The position numbers and the translations under genes were made by a program. From Kribbella catacumbae DSM 19601 (GTDB lineage: Bacteria; Actinomycetota; Actinomycetes; Propionibacteriales; Kribbellaceae): a stretch of 64,000 nt of DNA. The notes under the pieces are model-generated. The model saw only the letters and a list, made by a program, of their open reading frames with translations, did no database searches and was not told the origin of the DNA. Each line of letters begins with the position of its first letter. The first letter of the stretch is position 1. This document shows, in pieces, positions 34,183 through 41,812 of the stretch. Where the stretch lies: contig NZ_AQUZ01000007.1 of assembly GCF_000372465.1 (NCBI RefSeq), positions 31,127-95,126 on the forward strand, given 5' to 3'.

Positions 34183-35523
34183 ATGAGTCAGGTCTTCGGC
34201 ACGCCCCGGCGTCCGGCGTACACGGTCACCCGGACGGATCAGCTGGGTCGTCCGATCTCCCTCGACCGGCGCGGGCCCGAGAGCAACTCGGTGCTGTTCA
34301 CCGGCGGCCCGGGGATGGGCAAGAGTCTCGAGCTGGACCGGGCCCAGGAGGTCGCCCGGCAGAACGGCTGGACCGCGGTACGGGTCGACGCGTCGCCTCG
34401 CGAGCCGCTGGAGAACCGGTTTGTCCGCGCGGTCAGCGAAGACCTCGGCGGCCTGCGCAAGCGGCACGGGTACTTCGCACTTCGCAAGCTGAAGAAGACG
34501 CTGCGGGATTTGACCCAGCGCAGTCGCAACCAGCAGAACGGCGCCGAGCTCCGGTTCGGGATGATGCCGGTTCAGGCGGTGGTCAAGAAGCAGTGGGATG
34601 CACCGGGCAAGGACGGTATCGGCAGCACGCTCAACCAGCTCGCCGACAATCTCGCCGAGTTGGCCGCGAAGAAGAAGCAGCCGGTGATGCTGATGGTCGA
34701 CAACCTTGACGTCGCCTCCGAGCGGGACCTCGCCGCGCTGACCGAGCTCTCCGCTCATCTGGAGCGCAAGGGGCAGCCGGTGTACCTCGTCGGCGCGGGT
34801 GGCGAGATGGCGACGACCCGGTTGATGGCGGCGTCGGGCGGGATGTCTGGGATCGCGACTGGGGTCACTGGGCGGTTCGACGTACGGGAGTGTGGGCCGC
34901 TCGCTGACAACGAGTTGCGGCCGGCTGTGACCGAACCGCTGCGGCGGGCCGGGATTCCGTACCAGCAGGAGGCGGTGGAGAAGCTACTCAAGTCGGCCAA
35001 CGGCAATCCGAGCCGGCTGCGGGATCTGTCCGAGACGGCGCTGCAGTTCGCGCGGCCGCCGTACGGGATCACGACTGATGTGGCGAAGCAGGCGACGGCT
35101 CACGTGAACGCGCAGGCTCGGGTGTTCTACCAGGCGGCGTGGAACACGTGCTCGCCTGCGGAGAAGGATCTGCTGGCCAAGGCCGCAGTACGGGGACCGC
35201 GGGGGATGGCGATGCCGGGCGAGACGCAGGCAGCCGGGCCGGGCAGGTGGCAGGAGATCGACGCGGCTCGCCAGGGTCTGGTTGCCCGCGGGATGCTGCG
35301 GGAGACTGGCGCGCGGGTGACCGTCGCTGATCCGGGTCTGCAGGATTGGGTGCAGACGCGCGTCGGGCAATCAGCTGCTCATGCAGGTGTGGCTCTGCCT
35401 GGTACGCCGGCGCCGGCGATTACGCAGCCTGGCGTTGCGGCGGTGAGTGGTGGGCGGCATCGCGAGGGTCAGGTCACCGCCACTCGTCAGGAAGGCAATA
35501 CGACCTTCAGAATCAACCGCTAG
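34183..35523 (+). CDS. P-loop ATPase of the AAA/STAND-like class
   Basis: A 446-aa ATP-binding protein. Walker A is FTGGPGMGKSLELDRA at about residues 39-54, and Walker B-like PVMLMVDNLDVASERDL is at about 167-183. SGATAL-type regions YLVGAGG and PSRLRDLSETALQFA fit an AAA fold with a C-terminal winged helix (about 300-400, with WNTCSPAEKDLL). The N-terminal segment RRGPESNSVLFTGGPG resembles ORC/Cdc6-like or archaeal STAND-like ATPases. The function is unknown; similar proteins often serve as switches. The stop overlaps the CDF gene by 4 bp. Confidence 0.78.
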   Translation: MSQVFGTPRRPAYTVTRTDQLGRPISLDRRGPESNSVLFTGGPGMGKSLELDRAQEVARQNGWTAVRVDASPREPLENRFVRAVSEDLGGLRKRHGYFALRKLKKTLRDLTQRSRNQQNGAELRFGMMPVQAVVKKQWDAPGKDGIGSTLNQLADNLAELAAKKKQPVMLMVDNLDVASERDLAALTELSAHLERKGQPVYLVGAGGEMATTRLMAASGGMSGIATGVTGRFDVRECGPLADNELRPAVTEPLRRAGIPYQQEAVEKLLKSANGNPSRLRDLSETALQFARPPYGITTDVAKQATAHVNAQARVFYQAAWNTCSPAEKDLLAKAAVRGPRGMAMPGETQAAGPGRWQEIDAARQGLVARGMLRETGARVTVADPGLQDWVQTRVGQSAAHAGVALPGTPAPAITQPGVAAVSGGRHREGQVTATRQEGNTTFRINR

Positions 35524-36302
35524 CAGCAGCCGTCTTCGCAGGTGTCAGCTTTGGAGGGGGCGCAGCAGCCCTTGCCTTGCCAGGCCTGGATGCCTTCGCG
35601 GAGGGCGACGGCGGCGATGATGAGGCCGGCGATCGGGTCTGCCCAGGACCAGCCGAGGGTCGCGTTGAGGACCAGGCCGACCAGTAGCACCGCCGAGAGG
35701 TAGGTGCAGAGCAGCGTTTGGGTGCCGTCGGCAACTACCGCGTTGGAGCCGAGCGCCTTGCCGGTACGCCGTTGCGCAGCCGACAGCAGCGGCATGACGA
35801 GCAGAGACGCGATCGCCAGGCCGATGCCGACCGTGGATGCGTCCGGGCTGGAGCCGGTGGCCAGCGAGCGGACGGACTCCACTGTCACGTAGAGGGCGAG
35901 GCCGAAGAAGGACAGGGCGATCAGGCGGAGAGCGCGGCGCTCGCGGGTCTGGGGGAGTGGGTGCCGGAACTGCCAGAGGATGATCAGGCCGCTCGCCACC
36001 TCGACGATCGAGTCGAGCCCGAAGCCGACCAGCGCCACCGAACCGGCCACAGTCCCGGCGGTGATCGCGATGACGGCCTCGATCGCGTTGTAGCTGACGC
36101 TAGCCCCCGCAAGCAGCTGTGCACGCCGCCCAAGCCGCTTGCGCTCTCCTACCTCCGCGCCCGACGGCTGCGCCGTCGGGCGCGGAGGTGTGGTGAGGGG
36201 AAGCAGGCGTTGCTCGCTGGAGGCGACGGGGATCGGCTCGTGGGCCTCGGGAGCAGGCGCCAGGGGGCCGCGGGCACCGGGGGCGGGGTTCGTCATAGGC
36301 AC
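35520..36302 (-). CDS. cation diffusion facilitator (metal efflux) with Cys-rich tail
   Basis: A 260-aa CDF transporter. Transmembrane helices begin near residue 63 (LLAGASVSYNAIEAVIAITA); GFGLDSIVEVASG and ADGTQTLLCTYLSAVLLVG hold the Asp residues of the transport site. The C-terminal cytoplasmic tail GKGCCAPSKADTCEDGCC has six cysteines and probably binds soft metals such as Cd, Zn or Pb. The N-terminal 50 residues are Pro-rich and low-complexity and contain a palindrome. It is downstream of the ArsR-type sensor and overlaps it by 10 bp, so they are one operon. Confidence 0.88.
   Translation of the reverse strand: MPMTNPAPGARGPLAPAPEAHEPIPVASSEQRLLPLTTPPRPTAQPSGAEVGERKRLGRRAQLLAGASVSYNAIEAVIAITAGTVAGSVALVGFGLDSIVEVASGLIILWQFRHPLPQTRERRALRLIALSFFGLALYVTVESVRSLATGSSPDASTVGIGLAIASLLVMPLLSAAQRRTGKALGSNAVVADGTQTLLCTYLSAVLLVGLVLNATLGWSWADPIAGLIIAAVALREGIQAWQGKGCCAPSKADTCEDGCC
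36151..36189. repeat. perfect 39-nt palindrome inside the CDF gene
   Basis: The arm ACCTCCGCGCCCGACGGC (36151-36168) is exactly complementary to the arm at 36172-36189, with loop TGC. It is an 18-bp stem and encodes TPPRPTAQPSGAEVG in the low-complexity N-terminus. Like the palindrome in accA1 it has a 3-nt loop and lies in a linker-like part of the protein. Confidence 0.85.
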
Positions 36303-36622
36303 TCCCCGGTGGTGTCTGGGCGGCAGCAGGCTGGGTCGACGGCTAGGACGACGGAGAGCAGCTGCGTGAGCGCAGTACCGAGGCTTGGGTCGGCTAGTTC
36401 GTAGCGGGTGCGGCGTCCTTCTGGCTCGGCGACCACAAGGCCACAGCCGCGGAGGCAGGCGAGGTGGTTCGACAGTGACTGCCGGCTGACGCCGATCCGC
36501 TCGGCCAGGTCGGCCGGATAGCTCGCACCCTCGCTCAGGACGAGCATCACCTGCGTCCTGGTCGGATCCGACAACGCGTGCCCGAAGCGGGCCAGCACTT
36601 CACTCCGGCTGATCGTGTCCAC
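36293..36622 (-). CDS. ArsR family metal-responsive repressor (CmtR-like)
   Basis: A 109-aa winged-helix repressor. It has ALSDPTRTQVMLVLSEGASY, LAERIGVSRQSLSNHLACLR and GCGLVVAEPEGRRTRYELAD, with Cys residues in the LACLRGCG segment that match the metal-sensing position of CmtR. The C-terminal tail CCRPDTTGECL adds more ligands. GTG 36622 was chosen; a TTG at 36640 would extend it by six residues. It probably represses itself and the adjacent efflux gene in the absence of Cd or Pb. An imperfect inverted repeat (CAGC-TTCT-GCTG) just upstream may be its operator. Confidence 0.85.
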   Translation of the reverse strand: MDTISRSEVLARFGHALSDPTRTQVMLVLSEGASYPADLAERIGVSRQSLSNHLACLRGCGLVVAEPEGRRTRYELADPSLGTALTQLLSVVLAVDPACCRPDTTGECL

Positions 36623-36664
36623 AGCCAGACAGTACAGCAAGGGATGTATTCAGCAGAAGCTGTA

Positions 36665-37903
36665 TCAATCGGTGACCGGCGCCGGCACCGCCCGGATCGA
36701 GCGCTGCCAGAGCACGGCGAGCGGGATGGCCGCGATCACGCCCGCCACCCCGAACCAGCCGACCGCCTGAGCCGCATCGGTCTTATCTGCCAGGATTCCG
36801 GCGAAAAGCGGGCTGACGCCGGTGGCTGTGGTCAGGCCCGAGTTGGACATCCCGATCGCCTGGCCTCGCCGCGCGTCCGGCAGCATGAACGTCATCGACG
36901 TCGTCGTCTGCATCACCACGATCGTGCCGAACCCACCGGCCAGCACGAACAGCACGATCGAGACCCACAGCCCGGGCTGAAGCAGACAGACCGCCACCGG
37001 CGCCGCGGCCAGGATCGCGAACGGCCCGAGCAGCTTCGGCCGCCGCGCCTCGGGCACGAACTTGCTGAACAGGAACGCACCGATCACGCTGCCCAGCGGA
37101 TCGGCCGCCAGGATCAACCCAACCGTCACCGAGCTGCCGCCGAACAGGGCGGCGTACGGCGCTGCCATCCCCTCGTAGACCGCGACGAGCGCCATCAGCC
37201 AGAGCATCAGGACGAGCGCCCGCATCCCACGGTCCGCGAACAGCAGCCCCCACGACTCCCCGGCTGACGCCCGCCAGGACCGCCGTACGCCGGTGTCGTC
37301 GGCCCCGGACCGGTCAGCCGCCGGTCGTGGCTTCAACCGGGAGCGGATCAGCAGGGCCGATCCGAAGAACGTGATCGCGTCGAGCACCAGGACGACGTAC
37401 GGGTTGAAGACTGCGATCAGCAGACCGCCACCGGCGAATCCGGCCATCTGCGCGGACTGGATGGTGATGCTGCGAATCGCCATCCCGGTCGCGAAGCGTT
37501 CCTCGCCGAGCACGTCCGGCAGCAGAGCGAGCTGAGCCGACTTGAAGACCGGTTGCAGCAGCGACACGATCCCGACCAGGACACACAACGACCAGAACGG
37601 CATCCCCGGGATCGCCACCAGCAGGATCAGGCACCCACGCAGCCCGTCGATCCACATGATCAGCTCGCGACGCGGAAATCGATCCGCGAGCCCGGTCAGA
37701 AAAATGCCACCGAGCAACGACGGAACAAAGGTCAACGCATAGGTCAGCCCGGTCAGCGCAGCCGATCCCGTCTCGGTAAAGACCAGCACCGACAAAGCCA
37801 CCCGAGCCAACTGATCCCCGGCCACCGACTGAAGCTCAGCCAGCCACATCGCCCGAAACTCCGGAACCCGAAACACTTCCTTGTAGCTCGTGCCACTCGC
37901 CAT
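36665..37903 (-). CDS. major facilitator superfamily transporter
   Basis: A 412-aa MFS protein with about twelve hydrophobic segments. The loop between helices 2 and 3, GLADRFPRRELIMWIDGLRG, carries the conserved MFS motif A-like sequence. Residues ALLPDVLGEERFATGMAIRS and MSFMLPDARRGQAIGMSNSG mark the matching positions in the two halves. The type resembles enterobactin exporter/macrolide efflux (MFS_3) families. The start MASGTSYKEV (37903) is favoured over an upstream start at 37945. The gene is followed by the ArsR gene after about 40 bp. Confidence 0.87.
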   Translation of the reverse strand: MASGTSYKEVFRVPEFRAMWLAELQSVAGDQLARVALSVLVFTETGSAALTGLTYALTFVPSLLGGIFLTGLADRFPRRELIMWIDGLRGCLILLVAIPGMPFWSLCVLVGIVSLLQPVFKSAQLALLPDVLGEERFATGMAIRSITIQSAQMAGFAGGGLLIAVFNPYVVLVLDAITFFGSALLIRSRLKPRPAADRSGADDTGVRRSWRASAGESWGLLFADRGMRALVLMLWLMALVAVYEGMAAPYAALFGGSSVTVGLILAADPLGSVIGAFLFSKFVPEARRPKLLGPFAILAAAPVAVCLLQPGLWVSIVLFVLAGGFGTIVVMQTTTSMTFMLPDARRGQAIGMSNSGLTTATGVSPLFAGILADKTDAAQAVGWFGVAGVIAAIPLAVLWQRSIRAVPAPVTD

Positions 37904-38011
37904 GGCCCGGAGCGTAGGCCGCCCCCAGTCCCCCACGGAAAGCATTCGACCCTAACGAAAACACTTGCCCACAGGCCTCGTAGACCAACCCGGGGCGGCG
38001 GGGAGCAGCAT

Positions 38012-38449
38012 CTACAGGAAGTCGACCTCATTGACGTCGGCAACACAGAACCCGAGCGCCTCGCCCGCCTTCAACTGCTGGCGATCTCCAGAAGCGAAGA
38101 TCAGGTCGCTGTCATTTACTTGTTCGGCGGTCGCGCAGTGGACCGCGTCATAGGCCCGCAATGCCTGCTGGGATGTCAACATCGCGGCGCGGCTGACCAG
38201 CCGATCGTCAGGCTCCACAACATAGAAGTCGGACCAGAACCGGTCCAGCACCTGCAAGGCTTCCGCCTCCCGCTCCCGGGTCAAGCGCTTGGTCCTGACC
38301 CCGAGCGCAAGCGCAGCGGCCGTTTCTACGTACAGCAATTGACTGGTGATCACATCATCGGCGTCATCCCAGAGCCTTCGACAAGCGGCCGACGACGGTT
38401 CTGGAACTAGCAGCGGGACGAACGCCGAGGTGTCGAAGTAGCAGATCAT
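38012..38449 (-). CDS. vapC: PIN-domain ribonuclease toxin (VapC family)
   Basis: A 145-aa PIN-domain protein. The first acidic residue is in YFDTSAFVPLLV (D6), further conserved residues are in QLLYVETAAALA (E), LRAYDAVHCATA (D near residue 101) and LIFASGDRQQL (D). PIN toxins cleave RNA, often tRNA or rRNA. The start codon overlaps the antitoxin stop (ATGA at 38446-38449), a usual toxin-antitoxin arrangement. Confidence 0.9.
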   Translation of the reverse strand: MICYFDTSAFVPLLVPEPSSAACRRLWDDADDVITSQLLYVETAAALALGVRTKRLTREREAEALQVLDRFWSDFYVVEPDDRLVSRAAMLTSQQALRAYDAVHCATAEQVNDSDLIFASGDRQQLKAGEALGFCVADVNEVDFL

Positions 38450-38742
38450 CGCCGCTGCTCTGCCACCAGATCACTCACCGTGCCGTCGGTCGGTGTGGGA
38501 ATCGGCGCTGGGCGCTTGCGTCGCTTGGGGCGACGTACGCGCCCTTCAGCCACCAAGCGCTCCAGTGCAGTCAGCCGCTCCACAGGCACGATGCGCGCGA
38601 TCGGCTTGCCGTGGTCGGTGACGGTGATCGTTCTTCCGTCGCGCACTTCGGCGAGGTGACGGCTGAGACCGTCGCGGAGTTCTCGGATGCCGACGTCCAC
38701 CAGTCCTCCTGTGGTCACTTTCCCTCTTTCCATTGTAGCCAT
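38446..38742 (-). CDS. vapB: Phd/VapB-type antitoxin
   Basis: A 98-aa antitoxin. The N-terminal part VDVGIRELRDGLSRHLAEVR and ITVTDHGKPIARIVPVERL match the Phd/YefM fold that binds operator DNA. The C-terminal 35 residues (RRPKRRKRPAPIPTPTDGTV) are charged and likely unstructured, suited to wrap around the toxin. ATG 38742 was chosen, with GAAGG at usual distance; the frame continues upstream without homology. Autorepression of the pair is expected from the family. Confidence 0.87.
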   Translation of the reverse strand: MATMERGKVTTGGLVDVGIRELRDGLSRHLAEVRDGRTITVTDHGKPIARIVPVERLTALERLVAEGRVRRPKRRKRPAPIPTPTDGTVSDLVAEQRR

Positions 38743-38813
38743 AACAATCATCCTTCGAGTGTTGTCGGCTGCAGCACTGAGGGGGAGGGCAGATCGCGGG
38801 CAGGCTGGGGCAG

Positions 38814-39236
38814 TTAGGTGGCGAAGACGTCCTTGTCGTTGGCGAAGGCTTTGAATTCGAGGGCGTTGCCGGCTGGGTCGTGCAGGAACATGGTCCATTG
38901 CTCACCGGGCTGGCCTTCGAAGCGGAGGTAGGGCTCGATGACGAAGGGGGTGTTGGCGGCGCGGAAGCGGTCAGCCAGGGTGTGGAAGTCGGGGATCTCG
39001 AGGATCAGGCCGAAGTGGGGGACGGGGACGTCGTGGCCGTCGACCGGGTTGTGGATCGCCTGTTGACGCGCGGGGGCCAGGTGGGTCACGAACTGGTGGC
39101 CGCGCAGGTTCCAGTCGATCCAGGTGTCGGAGCTGCGGCCACGTTCGCAGCCGACCACGGAACCGTAGAACTCCGCGGCGGCGGCGAGATCGTCGACCGG
39201 CATGGCGAGGTGGAAGCGTGGAATGGAAGGGCTCAT
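38814..39236 (-). CDS. VOC (glyoxalase/bleomycin-resistance) family protein
   Basis: A 140-aa VOC-fold protein. The first beta-alpha-beta unit has FHLAMPVDDLAAAAEFYGSV, and the second has HFGLILEIPDFHTLADRFRA and FLHDPAGNALEFKAF, with His, Glu and possibly another His as metal ligands. The family includes glyoxalases, ring-cleaving dioxygenases and antibiotic-binding proteins. The specific role is not known. ATG 39236 was chosen; an extension to 39380 is not supported. Confidence 0.85.
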   Translation of the reverse strand: MSPSIPRFHLAMPVDDLAAAAEFYGSVVGCERGRSSDTWIDWNLRGHQFVTHLAPARQQAIHNPVDGHDVPVPHFGLILEIPDFHTLADRFRAANTPFVIEPYLRFEGQPGEQWTMFLHDPAGNALEFKAFANDKDVFAT

Positions 39237-39253
39237 GCCATCCAACCTAGACG

Positions 39254-40381
39254 CTACGGCCAGATCGAGGTGACCCATTCCGGGTGGTCGATGAACGGAT
39301 TGCGGTTGTGCTGCCAGGTGTCGAAGATGACCTGGTTGCGGCGCTTCTCGAACGCGTCCGGCGGGTCGGCCGCGCTCCACGCCTTCAGCACCGACAGCTT
39401 GCCGATGTACGGCGCGCTGCCGTTGTTCACCGAGTTGTTCGGCTCCAGGTTCGGCCAGCCGTCGCCACCCTCGTAGCGCACCGCCATGTAGAGGATCATC
39501 CGCGCGACATCACCCCGTACCGCGGCCCGCGGCGAGAACGAGTCGCCGTCCGCCGCACACCCCGGGCACTCCGACACCGCACTGCCGCCGTTGTCGAAGT
39601 CGAGGTTGCCGCGGGCACCATTCACCGAGACGTCCTCGGGCCGCAGGTGATGGACGTCGGTACCGGGGCCGGTCGCAGTACCGAAGTCGCCGTGTGACTT
39701 GGCCCAGACGTGTTCGCGGTTCCAGTCGTTGACGCCGCCGCCGTTGGTGCTCTTGCTCTGCGAGCGACCGGAGTACAGCAGGATCACGTTGCTGGAGTTG
39801 GCCGGATCCTGGTCGGTGTCCTTGAGCGCGTTCCAGACCTGGTCGTAGCTCAGCTTGGTCTGGCTCGAGATGATCGTGTGCAGCGCGGACTTCAGCGCCG
39901 GCCCGGTCTTCCCGATCGCGTTCGCGTAGTAGTCACTCGGGTCGGGTGGGGTCGTCCCGCCGCCACCGAACGCGGTCGGATCCTTCAGCCCGGCATGCGG
40001 CGTGAAGTACGGCGTCAGCGTCCCGGTCACGCTGATCTTGGTCCCGATCAGCCCCGGATTCGACTGCAGCCCGTACTGCGAACGGAAGGCGGTCGTGATC
40101 TGGACGTAGAGCATGCTCGACGTACTGGTCTGCGAAGCCGAGTCGGCCAACGCGAGCGCGGTGTCGCCGGTGAAGTTGCTCCGGATCACCGTGTTGGCAG
40201 CGGTCGGCTGACCGACCACATAGCCCTCGACGGTGCCGGTCGAACCGTTTTGTTGCTGGATCGCCGCGCTGACCGACAGATTCGCCGTCGTCGCGGCTGT
40301 CGATGGACTGACGCCGAAGGCAAGTAACGCCAGCAGTACGCCGATGATCACGGCGGGACGCAAAGCACGGTGAGAAGGCAC
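39254..40381 (-). CDS. secreted endonuclease I family nuclease
   Basis: A 375-aa extracellular nuclease. A signal peptide (VIIGVLLALLAFGVSPSTA) precedes an OB-fold-like domain (about 35-140; VEGYVVGQPTAANTVI), then the endonuclease I domain with NREHVWAKSHG and DVHHLRPEDVSVNGARGNLD, which carry the metal-binding His-Asn-Arg residues. The same architecture is found in Bacillus YhcR-type or Bsn-like secreted nucleases. GTG 40381 was chosen because GGGAG precedes it at a good distance and it opens the signal peptide. Its role is probably nutrient recovery from extracellular DNA or RNA. Confidence 0.9.
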   Translation of the reverse strand: MPSHRALRPAVIIGVLLALLAFGVSPSTAATTANLSVSAAIQQQNGSTGTVEGYVVGQPTAANTVIRSNFTGDTALALADSASQTSTSSMLYVQITTAFRSQYGLQSNPGLIGTKISVTGTLTPYFTPHAGLKDPTAFGGGGTTPPDPSDYYANAIGKTGPALKSALHTIISSQTKLSYDQVWNALKDTDQDPANSSNVILLYSGRSQSKSTNGGGVNDWNREHVWAKSHGDFGTATGPGTDVHHLRPEDVSVNGARGNLDFDNGGSAVSECPGCAADGDSFSPRAAVRGDVARMILYMAVRYEGGDGWPNLEPNNSVNNGSAPYIGKLSVLKAWSAADPPDAFEKRRNQVIFDTWQHNRNPFIDHPEWVTSIWP

Positions 40382-40503
40382 GGCATCTCCCAGGGGCGGT
40401 TGGGAACCACTGCAACGTTGATCAGTCTGCCCGCACCGCACCCTGGTTGAACGTCAAACTCCAGCAAAGGTTGTCCGACGATCCGGCAAACCCCCGATGA
40501 CCG

Positions 40504-41211
40504 CTACTTCAGCTGGATGGTCCAGGGTCCGCCGGCGACGACGACGTCGGTGCGACTGGAACCGTCGCCGCTGTGGCTGAAGGTCTTCGTCGCGTAGATC
40601 TGGTAGTTGCCCGGTTCGAGCTGGGTTGAGCCCGGCACGGCAGTGCGCTCGCATCGGCGGATCGCCATGGCCACCTGCAGGGTGACGGTCTGGCCCGGAC
40701 CGAACTTCCAGTGATGACCGGGCAAGGTCTCGCCGAGAGGCTCGGCCACGACGACCCCGTCTTTGACCACGACCACCCTCGGTGCGTTCGGCGTGCCGAA
40801 CAGCTCCAGCGGCTTGCCGGTCGTATTGGTCATCTGGAGGGCGAACATCGCTGCAATCCCCTGTGCATCCCGGGTCGCCTCCTGCGGCTTCACGTCGAAG
40901 CGCAGCGACGGGTCGCCGGTCAGAGGCGCACTGAAGGTGCCCCCACAGGAGAAGGCGTTAATCCAACCCGCAGTGGCAGTCACCGTCGGCGTGGCCACAG
41001 GCGGCTGCTCCCGCTCACCACCCGGCAGTACTACGAACGCTCCCGCCGCGAGCATCACCGCCGTCGAGGCGCTGACGGCAGCCACCAACCCCGCGCGACG
41101 ACGCCGGCGAGTTCGGATGCGCGGTACCAGTTGCTGCTCGTCCAGCTCCACTCCCGTAGAGCCCTCGGTGGCTAGGTCCTGCAAGAGGTTCTTCAGGTCT
41201 CCGGAACTCAT
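40504..41211 (-). CDS. single-pass membrane protein, possible anti-sigma factor
   Basis: A 235-aa protein. The N-terminal 35 residues (SSGDLKNLLQDLATEGSTGV) are cytoplasmic, RTRRRRRAG is the positive border and LVAAVSASTAVMLAAGAFVVL is the transmembrane helix. The outer part, with two cysteines and the sequence RFDVKPQEATRDAQ, looks beta-sandwich-like (DUF4232- or DUF4115-like, not certain). The start overlaps the stop of the sigma-like gene (ATGA at 41208), as for many ECF sigma/anti-sigma pairs. No zinc HxxxCxxC motif is visible in the N-terminal part, so the role is only inferred. Confidence 0.7.
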   Translation of the reverse strand: MSSGDLKNLLQDLATEGSTGVELDEQQLVPRIRTRRRRRAGLVAAVSASTAVMLAAGAFVVLPGGEREQPPVATPTVTATAGWINAFSCGGTFSAPLTGDPSLRFDVKPQEATRDAQGIAAMFALQMTNTTGKPLELFGTPNAPRVVVVKDGVVVAEPLGETLPGHHWKFGPGQTVTLQVAMAIRRCERTAVPGSTQLEPGNYQIYATKTFSHSGDGSSRTDVVVAGGPWTIQLK

Positions 41212-41489
41212 CGCATGCTCTCCTCGGTCGTGCCGAGCTGAGCGGCCAACTTCGCCCTCGCGTCGGCCAGATGGCGTTTCACCGTGCCCTCGGCGCAGCC
41301 GAGCTGGTCCGCGATCTCGAGCTGTACTACGTCAGTGCCGACCCGCAGGCGGCTGAAGACTCGTAGCAGTGCGTCCTGGACCAAGTCGCTCGCCGCTGCG
41401 GGGTCGCCGGTCAGCAGATAGGCGTAGGACCGCAGCGCACTGCCGCGAGCCACTAGTAGCTCGCCGAACGCGGATTCCCAGTCAGCCAT
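41208..41489 (-). CDS. internally deleted ECF sigma-like protein
   Basis: A 93-aa protein made of two ends of a SigE-type ECF sigma factor. The first half, ALRSYAYLLTGDPAAASDLV then QDALLRVFSRLR, is region 2.1-2.2. It runs directly into LEIADQLGCAEGTVKRHLAD, which is region 4.2 with the helix-turn-helix. Regions 2.3-2.4, the linker and region 4.1 (roughly 70 residues in relatives of about 165) are absent. The frame is open with no internal stop, so the deletion is in frame. ATG 41489 was chosen. Without region 2.4 it should not read the -10 box; it may be a regulator or relic. Confidence 0.8.
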   Translation of the reverse strand: MADWESAFGELLVARGSALRSYAYLLTGDPAAASDLVQDALLRVFSRLRVGTDVVQLEIADQLGCAEGTVKRHLADARAKLAAQLGTTEESMR

Positions 41490-41812
41490 TCGCACCACCT
41501 TCCCTGTCATCTACCAAGACGAACAGGGGCAGTGCGGCGTTGGGGGGAGATTGAGTCGGTGGGGCGGGAGCGCGTGCGCTCGGCCGCCCCACCTAGGTGT
41601 ACGGGCCCCCATCAGCTCGCAGCGGCTGCCACGAGCTGCTAGCCCATCCACCAGTGAGGCACCACTGGCGGGCGGCACCTCACCGTCTGGCAGGAGAGAT
41701 CTCCCTCTCCGACGGGTGACGTGGTGCGGACGCCGTTACGGACCGTACTCAGTCCAGAACCGAATGTCCATGGGTTGCTGGGGGTGTCTCACGCTACTGA
41801 CGGGTCACTGTT
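41490..41812. other. non-coding stretch with hairpin between sigma-like and GH16 genes
   Basis: No convincing gene is seen. GTGGGGCGG (41559-41567) pairs with CCGCCCCAC (41584-41592), and inner GAGCGC (41568-41573) pairs with GCGCTC (41576-41581), giving a strong hairpin with a GG bulge; no T-tract follows. CCAGTG / CACTGG repeats and a GAGATCTC palindrome are also visible. This is the leader or promoter region of the sigma-like gene and the 3' end of GH16. Confidence 0.5.

Noticed and set aside
41559..41592. Strong hairpin as a Rho-independent terminator
   Set aside because: No T-tract follows on either strand, so it is only noted as a hairpin.
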